From a virus: 26,629 nt of DNA. Every line of letters starts with the position of its first letter. The first letter of the stretch is position 1. The notes below the pieces were generated by a model that was not told where the DNA came from, made no database searches, and saw only the letters and a program-made list of their open reading frames with translations. This document shows, piece by piece, positions 1 through 6,068 of the stretch. A program made the translations under genes and the position numbers. Location: positions 1 to 26,629 of IMG/VR virus record IMGVR_UViG_3300017748_000113; one strand, given 5' to 3'.

Positions 1-219
1 GGTTTTCCATTTACTCATAGAACCAGTACTTATTATGGATCTACAGCAGTTCAATGTAGATATATTGATTACTCAGGTGATACTGTATATGCAGTATATG
101 GTAGTGGATTTGGTACAAGTGTATTATTATATGCACAAAATGATAATGCTAATCATAGTTATGTAGCGATTGATAGTGCTGGTCGAGTTGAAGGGACTAT
201 AAGTTATCTTGCTGGTTAA
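1..219 (+). CDS. Tail fibre or other virion protein, C-terminal fragment (5'-truncated)
   Basis: The first frame is open from base 1 to a TAA at 217-219, giving 72 residues without a start, so only the C-terminus of a larger protein is present. It is rich in Gly, Ser, Thr and Tyr, with alternating short beta-type stretches such as YGSGFGTSVLLYAQND, and ends in SYLAG. That composition is typical of beta-structured phage fibre tips. In T7-like phages the fibre gene (gp17) lies directly before the holin and terminase genes, as here. The receptor-binding role is inferred from position and composition; no specific fold is recognised. It could also be another virion surface protein. Confidence 0.6.
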   Translation, partial: GFPFTHRTSTYYGSTAVQCRYIDYSGDTVYAVYGSGFGTSVLLYAQNDNANHSYVAIDSAGRVEGTISYLAG

Positions 220-278
220 TAGACCGAGCTACGTCTTAAAACTAAGCCTAAACCTGTTTATATCGGAGATATATCCTA

Positions 279-563
279 ATGGCATTAGCCGAATCAATCG
301 AATACGACAAGATAGAAGTTGTCGGAACATACAAAGCGGTACAAGTCCGCAAAGCAACAGTCATCAAAAAAGATGGTGTTGAACTTACAAGATCTTTTGA
401 AAGATATGTACTGCAAGCTGGCACGTTAGATGCTTCTGACAACCTAGTAGATACTGACATATCAGCAGAACCAGCAGAAGTCTCTGCAATCTGCACAGCA
501 GTTTGGACAGATTCAATAAAAGCTGCATGGAAAGCAAAACTTATTGCAGATAAGCCAGCATAG
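279..563 (+). CDS. Conserved cyanophage protein of unknown function
   Basis: The 94-residue protein starts at an ATG 10 bases after a GGAG Shine-Dalgarno-like sequence (265-268). It has no membrane segment or signal peptide. I recall similar proteins (N-terminal DKIEVVGTYK-type strand, central DGVELTRSFERYVL, C-terminal AICTAVWTDSIKAAW) next to the tail-fibre genes of marine cyano-podo- and myoviruses, where they remain uncharacterised. The stop codon overlaps the GTG start of the next gene (TAGTG), so the two are probably translationally coupled. A role in the virion or in fibre assembly is only inferred from position. Confidence 0.75.
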   Translation: MALAESIEYDKIEVVGTYKAVQVRKATVIKKDGVELTRSFERYVLQAGTLDASDNLVDTDISAEPAEVSAICTAVWTDSIKAAWKAKLIADKPA

Positions 564-952
564 TGGAAATACCCACCATAGTATTGCCACCAGTAGAAAA
601 AATAGAAACTATATCTATACCTTTACCAACAGCTGACGTACCAAGTTATGTACCTCTGGTAGTACCTCCAAGTGATCTTAGAGAACCAGAAGGTACTAAG
701 CCAGCTAAAGAAAATACTGAGCAACCACCTCCACAACCAACACTTAACTTTCCACCTTTACCACCTATTCCTATACCTTCTAATGAGGTGTTGATTACAA
801 CTAGCATAGCAGCTGTTACAGCAGTAGCAGCTACTACGTTTACTCAACCTATTATAGAGAATATCAAAAAGAAACTACAAAAGTTCTTACAAGGCAAGAT
901 AAACACATGGAAGGCAAAGAGACAGAAGAAAAAGGATTCCTTGGTAAAGTAA
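563..952 (+). CDS. Proline-rich protein with one membrane segment and basic tail
   Basis: The likely start is GTG at 563, inside the TAGTG overlap with the preceding stop. The 129 residues fall into three parts: a very proline-rich N-terminal two-thirds (for example EQPPPQPTLNFPPLPPIPIP), a hydrophobic stretch around residues 75-92 (VLITTSIAAVTAVAATTF), and a lysine-rich end (KKKLQKFLQGK...KAKRQKKKDS). The arrangement suggests a membrane-anchored or virion-tethered linker. Proteins of this build occur beside the fibre genes of cyanophages; their function is unknown to me. The 3' end overlaps the next gene by 46 bases in another frame. Confidence 0.65.
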   Translation: MEIPTIVLPPVEKIETISIPLPTADVPSYVPLVVPPSDLREPEGTKPAKENTEQPPPQPTLNFPPLPPIPIPSNEVLITTSIAAVTAVAATTFTQPIIENIKKKLQKFLQGKINTWKAKRQKKKDSLVK

Positions 953-1218
953 AAGATATTGCTGAAGACAAGGAACATCAAATAGAATTCCTGGGAACTG
1001 TAGTAAGACTAGGTGTAGTCGTTTGGTCTGGTTTTATTATTACTATGAACTATGTAGAAATACCTATGGTTAAAAAGTCTGGTAACTCTGATATTACTTT
1101 TGTGGCCAGCGTATTTACTGGAGCTTTGGCCACATTTGGTTTGACTACTGGTAATAAGAATGGTAAAACACCAACCAACTGTCCTATGATGAAAAAAACC
1201 GACAAACCAAAAGTATGA
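907..1218 (+). CDS. Putative holin, two transmembrane segments
   Basis: This 103-residue protein has a charged N-terminus (MEGKETEEKGFLGKVKD), a first hydrophobic helix at about residues 29-48 (GTVVRLGVVVWSGFIITMNY), a short loop, a second helix at about 62-79 (ITFVASVFTGALATFGL), and a polar basic C-terminus. Two helices flanked by charged tails is the class II holin layout. T7 places its holin (gp17.5) between the fibre and the small terminase subunit, the same position as here. A holin permeabilises the inner membrane to time lysis. No endolysin is visible in this window. The gene overlaps its upstream neighbour by 46 bases and shares ATGA with the next one. Confidence 0.7.
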   Translation: MEGKETEEKGFLGKVKDIAEDKEHQIEFLGTVVRLGVVVWSGFIITMNYVEIPMVKKSGNSDITFVASVFTGALATFGLTTGNKNGKTPTNCPMMKKTDKPKV

Positions 1219-1571
1219 AAAAATTACTCATACTCTTAGCACTGGTTGCACCTACAGTAGCAAGAGCTAATACAGTCACGCCTCAGTTTACAACAGGGTC
1301 GATGAACAGTACGACCACTACAACACAAACCGTAACCGAGGTCGAGCAGCGTCAAGTTTTTGGCTCTGCCGTAAACACTTGGTCTGGAACCAATGTAACA
1401 CCTTCAGCTGACATAGCTGGCAGTGGTACAACATTTACAGTTACCAACACCGCAAACCCTTGGACACTAGAAACAACAACCAGAGCAGCTGGTTTAGTAG
1501 AGCAGTGGGATACCACAACAAACTATACAATAAACTCTACTACTACATCGCTCTCTGTATTCTCACAATAA
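1215..1571 (+). CDS. Exported Thr/Ser-rich cyanophage protein
   Basis: The start is the ATG of an ATGA overlap with the holin stop. The protein opens with a textbook Sec signal peptide, MKKLLILLALVAPTVARA, with a likely cut after the ARA motif at residue 18. The mature 100 residues are dominated by Thr, Ser, Asn and Val (SMNSTTTTTQTVTEVEQ near the start) and end TTTSLSVFSQ, which suggests a beta-rich periplasmic or envelope protein. I recall homologues in the fibre/lysis neighbourhood of marine cyanophages, with no established role. Its place beside the holin suggests a role at the envelope during lysis or in cell-surface modification. This is inference. Confidence 0.7.
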   Translation: MKKLLILLALVAPTVARANTVTPQFTTGSMNSTTTTTQTVTEVEQRQVFGSAVNTWSGTNVTPSADIAGSGTTFTVTNTANPWTLETTTRAAGLVEQWDTTTNYTINSTTTSLSVFSQ

Positions 1572-2071
1572 CACCAGTATATGCAGAAGGAGACACAAAC
1601 AACTCGTCCAACCCTGTGGCAGCAGCAACAGGAAATGTTACCAATCAGGCTGTGCAATTTCAAAATAACGGAGCACCGTCTAGACAACAATATGGTAATT
1701 CCATATCTTGTAACGGATCAACAATGACGTTTAGCCCTTTTTATATGGGTAACGATACTCAACCTCAAGGGGATGAGGGATATGTTATCACAGAGAACTG
1801 GGGCTTTCAAATAAACTTTTCAGTACCTTTAGACAAGCGTGGTCTTGAACAATGTAGACAGATTGCCAAACGTCAAGAGGAAAAGATGAGATTAGACTAT
1901 GAGTTAGTTCGTGCTCTTAAATGTGCAGAGCTGATGCAGAAAGGGTTTACAATACGCCCTAACACACGTGTAACTTACATGTGCCAAGATATTGTACCTA
2001 TCCAATCATTACTACCTAAGAAAGATGTTAGCACTACTAAAACCAATCGTTTTAACCTTTTTAAAAGGTGA
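1505..2071 (+). CDS. Second exported protein, conserved in cyanophages
   Basis: The frame is open from TTG 1460. GTG 1505 gives a better product: a basic n-region (YHNKLYNK), a hydrophobic core and a signal-peptidase-like end (ALCILTITPVYA) before EGDTNN. The mature part contains NPVAAATGNVTNQAVQFQNN, SISCNGSTMTFSPFYMGN and later RQEEKMRLDYELVRALKCAEL, an N-terminal beta-like half followed by a charged helix with several Cys (possible disulphides in the periplasm). I recall the NPVAAATGNVTNQAVQ block as strongly conserved in cyanophages. The 5' part overlaps the previous gene by 67 bases, so the start remains uncertain. Function unknown; export and position make an envelope role likely. Confidence 0.65.
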   Translation: MGYHNKLYNKLYYYIALCILTITPVYAEGDTNNSSNPVAAATGNVTNQAVQFQNNGAPSRQQYGNSISCNGSTMTFSPFYMGNDTQPQGDEGYVITENWGFQINFSVPLDKRGLEQCRQIAKRQEEKMRLDYELVRALKCAELMQKGFTIRPNTRVTYMCQDIVPIQSLLPKKDVSTTKTNRFNLFKR

Positions 2072-2183
2072 CAAGTTTAAATTTTTTGTACTTGACCTAT
2101 TAGAAAAGTTATCCAAAGAAAGCGATAATGACCTTGATGACAAGGCAGTAGAATTTATTAAACGAGGATTAAAAGTTGAGTAA
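2025..2183 (+). CDS. Small conserved cyanophage protein
   Basis: The frame is open from 1992, but the ATG at 2025 gives the compact product MLALLKPIVLTFLKGDKFKF... of 52 residues and ends at TAA 2181-2183. It has an N-terminal amphipathic or hydrophobic helix and an acidic C-terminal half (SKESDNDLDDKAVEFIKRGL). Small proteins of this pattern precede the small terminase subunit in cyanophages. It overlaps the previous gene by 47 bases and the next TTG-started gene by 8. Function is unknown; T7 has the small lysis protein 18.5 in the same neighbourhood, but there is no visible similarity. Confidence 0.55.
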   Translation: MLALLKPIVLTFLKGDKFKFFVLDLLEKLSKESDNDLDDKAVEFIKRGLKVE

Positions 2184-2439
2184 AGTTCAACGTATACCCC
2201 GCAGAGCTGGGGAAGATGAGTTTAATGAGCTACATAAGTTAGTTACAACCGAACTCATTGCAAGAATACGCAGTGGTGAAGCCACTACTGCTGACTTAAA
2301 AGCTGCTTCTGACTGGTTATACAAGAACGACATTACAGGTGTGGCATTTGACACATCACCATTGTCACAACTAGCCGACATTATGCCTAGTGTCGATTTT
2401 GATACAGTCCAGAAATCGGTAATTAAACATGGCTCCTAA
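2176..2439 (+). CDS. Terminase small subunit (T7 gp18-like position)
   Basis: The 87-residue protein begins at TTG 2176. It contains a predicted helical core, ELHKLVTTELIARIRSG, followed by EATTADLKAASDWLYKNDITGV, consistent with the DNA-recognition helices of small terminase subunits. T7 gp18 is 89 residues. The size, the helical character and the position a few genes before the large subunit support the call. The protein would assemble as a ring that marks concatemer DNA for packaging. The 3' end overlaps the next gene by 11 bases. Sequence identity to T7 gp18 is not evident by eye, so the call rests mainly on context. Confidence 0.65.
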   Translation: MSKVQRIPRRAGEDEFNELHKLVTTELIARIRSGEATTADLKAASDWLYKNDITGVAFDTSPLSQLADIMPSVDFDTVQKSVIKHGS

Positions 2440-2692
2440 AACAGCTAAAAACCCAAAGAAAACTGCACGATTTTACCGTGATAATCCTAAGTCAAAGGCA
2501 AAAAAAAATGCAGCCCAAAGAAAGCTCAACAAAACTGAAGCAAACAAAAAGTACAGAGCCGAGCTTAACGGAGCCCGTAGAAAAGCGGGTGAGTATGGCA
2601 AAGGCGGTAAAGATTTTTCACACACTAAATCAGGAAGATTAGTGCGAGAATCCCCTTCTAAAAACAGAGCTAGAAACAGAAGCAGAAAATGA
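2429..2692 (+). CDS. Small Lys/Arg-rich phage protein
   Basis: This 87-residue protein is extremely basic throughout (KTAKNPKKTARFYRDNPKSK, then RKLNKTEANKKYRAELNGAR) and carries a conserved-looking tail, GKDFSHTKSGRLVRESPSKNR. Basic proteins with this SH.K.G.L..ES.S.NR pattern are frequent next to HNH endonucleases in marine phages, but I know of no assigned function. Nucleic-acid binding is the simplest inference from charge. The gene overlaps the HNH gene by ATGA (2689-2692), and together with terS, HNH and terL it forms a coupled packaging cluster. Confidence 0.7.
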   Translation: MAPKTAKNPKKTARFYRDNPKSKAKKNAAQRKLNKTEANKKYRAELNGARRKAGEYGKGGKDFSHTKSGRLVRESPSKNRARNRSRK

Positions 2693-3018
2693 CACCAGTA
2701 CTTCCTAACTATAAACATTACACACAAAACTTAATAGTCATGACATCAGCAGACGCTAAACGGTTATGGAGAAAAGCTATTAAGGAGGCAAACAATTATG
2801 AATGTATCTATTGCGGACAAAAACATCATGAATTTGATCTTACCATTGACCATGTACATCCCAGATGTCTGGGAGGTGGTACTCATTCTTACAACTGTGT
2901 TCCCGCCTGCAGAAAATGTAATCAACAAAAAGGAAGTAACAACTGGTTAACGTGGTTTAGGGATAACTTCCCACCAAACCCATTTAGAGAAAACCTAATC
3001 TTAAATTGGATTAAATGA
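2689..3018 (+). CDS. HNH endonuclease
   Basis: The 109-residue protein contains a compact HNH domain at about residues 38-85. A first Cys pair lies in YECIYCG, the catalytic strand is LTIDHVHPRCLGGG with the D-H pair, the central Asn is in THSYNCVPAC, and the second Cys pair is in CRKCNQQKG. The domain would cut DNA with a beta-beta-alpha-metal active site. HNH proteins beside terminases are known to take part in packaging in several tailed phages; homing or host-DNA cutting are alternatives. M18 (MTSADAKRLWRKA) is an alternative start, but ATG 2689 fits the ATGA overlap with the gene before it. Confidence 0.9.
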   Translation: MTPVLPNYKHYTQNLIVMTSADAKRLWRKAIKEANNYECIYCGQKHHEFDLTIDHVHPRCLGGGTHSYNCVPACRKCNQQKGSNNWLTWFRDNFPPNPFRENLILNWIK

Positions 3019-3305
3019 ACAAACTATTTAACCCTAACAAGTTATTATTACAGGAACTCAAAGACATAGCACAAGCTACACCTAAGCCCTTACGTTGGGC
3101 TATGGTGTGGTTTTTATTATGGATAGAACCTAAGTATGTAGACTACAAAGCTGAAAAAGCTGTAGACGATGCTCTTAAGGAATACCATAAACTATGTGAT
3201 TTTTGTGAAGACTGGCGTAATGATCCAGGGGTCAAAGTTATACCATCAAAGGTCAAAGGATTGAACGACATGAGTATAACTAGAGATGCTGAGTGTGATA
3301 TATGA
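3015..3305 (+). CDS. Hypothetical protein between HNH endonuclease and terminase
   Basis: The 96-residue protein has ATGA overlaps with both neighbours (3015-3018 and 3302-3305), so it sits inside one translationally coupled unit. It contains one aromatic-rich hydrophobic stretch (PLRWAMVWFLLWIEPKYVDY, about residues 25-44), which could be a membrane or peripheral helix. The C-terminal half is charged with two close Cys (LCDFCEDWRND). I do not recognise a family. T7 places its spanin subunits (18.5/18.7) between the terminase subunits, so an envelope role is conceivable, but no lipobox or signal peptide is present. Confidence 0.6.
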   Translation: MNKLFNPNKLLLQELKDIAQATPKPLRWAMVWFLLWIEPKYVDYKAEKAVDDALKEYHKLCDFCEDWRNDPGVKVIPSKVKGLNDMSITRDAECDI

Positions 3306-5029
3306 ATATAGAATCTAAATTACATGATGATTTTAGATACTTTTTAACTGCTGTATGGACACACCTTAGTCTACCAGCTCCTACCAGAGCACAGTTATGT
3401 ATAGCGGAGTATCTACAACATGGCCCCAAACGACTACAAATCCAAGCGTTTCGTGGTGTCGGTAAATCTTGGATCACTGCTGCTTTCGTTCTTTGGACTC
3501 TATTTAACAACCCAGATAAAAAAATCATGGTTGTATCGGCATCTAAAGATAGAGCTGACAGTTTCTCCATCTTCTGCCAAAGACTAATATTAGAAGTACC
3601 TTGGCTATCACAGCTAAAGCCTAAGAACGATGATCAGAGATGGTCACGTATATCTTTTGACGTAGGGCCAGCAGCCCCACACCAAGCCCCCTCAGTTAAG
3701 TCTGTAGGTATTACAGGACAGTTAACTGGATCTAGGGCAGATCTAATGGTGCTCGATGATGTAGAAGTACCAAATAATAGTATGACGGAGCTACAACGTG
3801 AAAAACTTTTACAGCTTGTTACTGAATGTGAGTCTATTCTTACTCCTAAACGTGACTCTCGTATTATGTTTCTCGGCACTCCTCAGACGACATTCACTGT
3901 ATATAACAAGTTAAGGGAGCGTAGCTACAGACCATTTGTATGGCCAGCTAGATACCCCCGTAAGATTGCTATGTATGACGGATTGTTAGCACCTCAGCTA
4001 ACAGCAGACTTAGAAAAAGGTGATATGGCGTGGCAGCCTACAGATACACGATTTAAAGAAGGTGATCTACTGGAAAGAGAGTCATCTATGGGTCGTAGTA
4101 ACTTTATGCTGCAGTTTATGCTAGATACTACTCTATCTGATGCTGAGAAGTTCCCGTTAAAGTTTGCAGACCTAATAATTAACCCTGTAAACCCTACACA
4201 TGCACCCGAAAATATAATATGGTGCTCTAATCCAGAAAATATGTGTAAGGAACTGCCTTGTGCAGGACTTCCAGGGGACTATTATTATAAGCCAATGCAG
4301 ATACAGGGAGAGTGGAAAGAATATAGTGAGACCATTTGTAGCGTAGACCCCTCTGGAAGGGGCTCAGATGAGACTGTAGCATGCTTCTTATCTCAGTTGA
4401 ATGGATTTATATACTTACATGAAATCTACGCCACTAAAGACGGTTACAGCGACACTACACTATTAGACATATTAAAAAGGTGTAGAAAGTATAATGCAAG
4501 TACGTTGCTTATTGAGAGTAACTTTGGTGATGGTATTGTATCAGAACTATTTAGAAAACACTGTCAAACGACAAAAACATTAATTAACATAGAGGAGACT
4601 AGAGCAAATGTCAGGAAGGAAGATCGGATTATTAGTAGTCTTGAACCTATCTTTAATCAGCATAGGCTTGTTGTGGATCCTGCCGTCATTACGTGGGATT
4701 ATAAGAGTAATGCAGATGAGGCGACTGAAAATAGATTCCAATATATGCTTGCTTACCAAATCAGCAGGATGTGCAGAGAGAAAGGTGCCGTTCGACACGA
4801 TGACAGAATTGACGCCCTCGCTCAAGGAGTTCAGTGGTACACAGATGCCCTCGCCATTTCAGCAGAAGGACAGATAAAAGACAGAAGACAACAAGAATGG
4901 TTAGACCACCTAGAGGCTTGGATGGATGACCCTCAAGCAGAAGCTAATCACATGGTCATGGGTATGGACTTAGACCAAAGAAGAGAGGCTAGAGGATCGA
5001 CTAAAAGCCATACACACACTTGGATGTAG
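3302..5029 (+). CDS. terL: Terminase large subunit (T7 gp19-like)
   Basis: The 575-residue length is close to T7 gp19 (586). The N-terminal ATPase has Walker A at residues 50-56 (FRGVGKS) and Walker B at about 147-153 (DLMVLDD), with a coupling-type segment RIMFLGTPQT downstream. The C-terminal nuclease has the RNase-H-like first acid at Asp349 in CSVDPSGRGSDET and a late acidic region near RHDDRIDALAQ. The protein translocates DNA into proheads through the portal (19960-21540) and cuts concatemers. The start overlaps the previous stop (ATGA). It is the last long gene before the genome-end-like region. Confidence 0.95.
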   Translation: MNIESKLHDDFRYFLTAVWTHLSLPAPTRAQLCIAEYLQHGPKRLQIQAFRGVGKSWITAAFVLWTLFNNPDKKIMVVSASKDRADSFSIFCQRLILEVPWLSQLKPKNDDQRWSRISFDVGPAAPHQAPSVKSVGITGQLTGSRADLMVLDDVEVPNNSMTELQREKLLQLVTECESILTPKRDSRIMFLGTPQTTFTVYNKLRERSYRPFVWPARYPRKIAMYDGLLAPQLTADLEKGDMAWQPTDTRFKEGDLLERESSMGRSNFMLQFMLDTTLSDAEKFPLKFADLIINPVNPTHAPENIIWCSNPENMCKELPCAGLPGDYYYKPMQIQGEWKEYSETICSVDPSGRGSDETVACFLSQLNGFIYLHEIYATKDGYSDTTLLDILKRCRKYNASTLLIESNFGDGIVSELFRKHCQTTKTLINIEETRANVRKEDRIISSLEPIFNQHRLVVDPAVITWDYKSNADEATENRFQYMLAYQISRMCREKGAVRHDDRIDALAQGVQWYTDALAISAEGQIKDRRQQEWLDHLEAWMDDPQAEANHMVMGMDLDQRREARGSTKSHTHTWM

Positions 5030-5031
5030 AC

Positions 5032-5052
5032 CAACCCCACCATAATACACGG
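5032..5052 (+). repeat. 21-bp exact repeat, copy 1; candidate phage-RNAP promoter
   Basis: Three bases after the terL stop lies a 21-bp sequence (begins CAACCCCACC, ends ATACACGG) that recurs identically at 10901-10921 inside the RNA polymerase gene. Both copies are on the + strand and run into purine-rich sequence (GGGGAAG and GGAGAGA), as T7-class promoters do at their start site. T7 has a promoter/origin (phiOR) at this position, right of gene 19. Promoter function is an inference; the repeat itself is directly seen. Confidence 0.55.
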
Positions 5053-5065
5053 GGAAGTGGTGCTC

Positions 5066-5145
5066 CTCGTGGGTGGAAACAGCGGTCAAGAGGGTGAGTA
5101 GAGTAAAAACTTCCACCCTCTTCTATCACGAGTTACCCGCTCGTG
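5066..5145 (+). ncRNA. Two-state RNA structure downstream of terL
   Basis: Two incompatible folds can be drawn. Fold 1 pairs 5071-5078 (GGGTGGAA) with 5111-5118 (TTCCACCC), and 5066-5071 (CTCGTG) with 5127-5132 (CACGAG). Fold 2 pairs 5088-5096 (AAGAGGGTG) with 5114-5122 (CACCCTCTT), and 5127-5132 (CACGAG) with 5140-5145 (CTCGTG). All four stems are perfect but share the same partner strands. No U-run follows, so it is not an intrinsic terminator. It could be a processed RNA, an attenuator-like switch, or a DNA hairpin involved in end processing. Confidence 0.5.
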
Positions 5146-5188
5146 CTGTATATAACCTCCTCCTACTACCACTAAAGCACCTATTACC

Positions 5189-5395
5189 ATGAAAAAACTA
5201 TTATTAATATTACTTGTGTTACGTGTAGCTGCTCCTCTGGGGCTTATGGGGTACATGTGGATCAGGAATAGGAACAAGGATGTCTCCTTAAATTTTGATA
5301 AAATTGTTTGTAGGGATTATATACGTGCCCTATCCTGGCCGACCCCCTTGGGGGTGCCGTCACGATTTCCTGACAATAGGTATTTATACTCTTGA
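5189..5395 (+). CDS. Possible small membrane protein in the genome-end region
   Basis: The ORF encodes 68 residues starting MKKLLLILLVLRVAAPLGLMGYMWIR. This reads as a signal-anchor helix with a basic n-region, followed by RNRNKDVSLNFDK and a polar tail. There is no Shine-Dalgarno sequence before ATG 5189. The last third overlaps a GC-rich hairpin (5342-5355) and the first palindrome of the repeat array, so the frame may simply be open by chance at its 3' end. If real, a small lysis or superinfection-type membrane protein is possible. I do not recognise a family. Confidence 0.35.
   Translation: MKKLLLILLVLRVAAPLGLMGYMWIRNRNKDVSLNFDKIVCRDYIRALSWPTPLGVPSRFPDNRYLYS
5342..5355 (+). other. GC-rich perfect hairpin
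   Basis: ACCCCC, TT, GGGGGT forms a 6-bp inverted repeat, extended by GGC/GCC on either side with a small bulge. No T-run follows (the next bases are GCCGTCACG), so it is not a standard intrinsic terminator. It stands out as a GC-rich element just before the AT-rich palindrome array. Confidence 0.5.
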
Positions 5396-5885
5396 CTTCT
5401 AAAATATTTTATGGTACCTCTCAGGGATTTTGATTTGCTGACAATAGGTATTTATACTCTGTACATATTCACCATCACACTGTTTAATGTCAGCTTTTTG
5501 CTGTTAGGTAAAAATACTTACCGCCTCTCAGGGGTTAGGGGTTCGGCCATCTGTTAGCGTCTCAAAACATAGACTGGCACTAGATATAGAGGTGTGGAAA
5601 AATTGGGTATATCAAGATTTATTGATTTTTTGAGTATAAATACTTAGTTAATCATTTTTTAATCAATGAGTATAAATACTTAGTACTTTAGGAAAAATAA
5701 AAAGGTTAAAGGGGATACATTGAAAAGCTAGTAATGAATTTTAAATTGCCTAGTCTGCCTAAATCAAAACACTCTATATATATAAAAAAAGGATTTATTA
5801 GTTTTCCTGGCTGAGATCCCTTGGTATACCTGGCTTTTCACCGATTTGTAGCTATAAATGATAAAAAGATAGGTATAAATACTTA
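5370..5885 (+). repeat. Array of six 14-bp near-palindromic sites (RGTAWAAATACYTA)
   Basis: Six sites fit one 14-bp consensus. Read on the - strand: 5377-5390 and 5445-5458 (both AGTATAAATACCTA). Read on the + strand: 5507-5520 (GGTAAAAATACTTA), 5633-5646 and 5669-5682 (both AGTATAAATACTTA), and 5872-5885 (GGTATAAATACTTA). The first two lie in an exact 23-bp direct repeat (5370-5392, 5438-5460), and the third pair lie in an exact 18-bp repeat (5631-5648, 5667-5684). The core AGTAT..ATACT is palindromic. The last site is 11 bases upstream of a consensus -35 box. Candidates are regulator operators, replication iterons, or the counterpart of the short-repeat arrays flanking the T7 terminal repeat. 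Confidence 0.8.
5467..5478 (+). repeat. ATTCACCATCAC motif, copy 1 of 3
   Basis: This 12-mer occurs three times in the window (5467-5478, 6973-6984, 7733-7744), always on the + strand and always between genes of the early side. This copy starts six bases after the second 14-bp palindrome site. Function is unknown; candidates are a protein-binding or RNA-processing site. Confidence 0.6.
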
Positions 5886-5896
5886 TGGTTAGATGG

Positions 5897-5925
5897 TTGA
5901 CAATTAGATTCGGGTTTGATATTGT
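5897..5925 (+). promoter_or_regulatory. Early sigma70-type promoter P1
   Basis: A perfect -35 TTGACA (5897-5902) is followed by a 17-base spacer and TATTGT (5920-5925; 4 of 6 matches to TATAAT). Transcription would start near 5932 and run into the early genes. The 14-bp palindrome at 5872-5885 lies just upstream of the -35, a suitable position for an activator or for an operator that touches polymerase. It would be read by the host vegetative sigma factor right after infection. Confidence 0.65.
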
Positions 5926-6002
5926 AAGTACATCGAACAAATCACTAACTTATTTACAAGTCACTCAATCAGTCACAAATTAACAGACAAATAAATTGAT
6001 AC

Positions 6003-6030
6003 TTGACAAATAAAAATGATTTGCTAGATT
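6003..6030 (+). promoter_or_regulatory. Early sigma70-type promoter P2
   Basis: A second perfect TTGACA (6003-6008) is followed by a 16-base spacer and TAGATT (6025-6030; 4 of 6). The predicted start near 6037 lies between this box and the GGAGG at 6051-6055. This argues against translation starting at the TTG at 6003, which is part of the -35 element, and favours ATG 6069. Tandem strong host promoters before the first early gene match T7's A1-A3 layout. Confidence 0.6.
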
Positions 6031-6068
6031 TAAATCAAGTCAAACATCAAGGAGGTTTATTACTACTC

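Larger units (their letters stand above)
5396..6068. other. Long non-coding region at the late/early junction
   Basis: No convincing gene lies here. The stretch is AT-rich and holds five of the six 14-bp palindromes, one ATTCACCATCAC motif, A/T runs (for example 5771-5790), an inverted repeat ATTGATT/AATCAAT bracketing the site at 5633-5646, a short CAGC-TTTTT-GCTG hairpin at about 5490-5503, and two sigma70-type promoters at its right end. In linear T7-like genomes this is where the right end, terminal repeat and left end would be. The exact terminal repeat cannot be placed from sequence alone. Confidence 0.7.

Noticed and set aside
5066-5145. tRNA or tmRNA gene
   Set aside because: The stems do not form a cloverleaf, there is no GGTTCGA-type T-loop and no CCA-compatible acceptor stem.
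5086-5277. - strand ORF of 63 residues across the two-state RNA region
   Set aside because: No ribosome site, and it covers structured non-coding sequence; an antisense gene would be unique in the window.
5392-5420. Promoter with TTGACT beside the first palindrome
   Set aside because: The -35 is good, but no acceptable -10 lies 16-18 bases downstream.
5734-5814. 26-residue ORF MNFKLPSLPKSKHSIYIKKG... in the genome-end gap
   Set aside because: Very short, no ribosome site, inside an AT-rich non-coding region; nothing beyond an open frame supports it.
5370-5885. CRISPR array
   Set aside because: Repeats are short palindromes in both orientations with irregular spacing (36-190 bases), and there are no cas genes.
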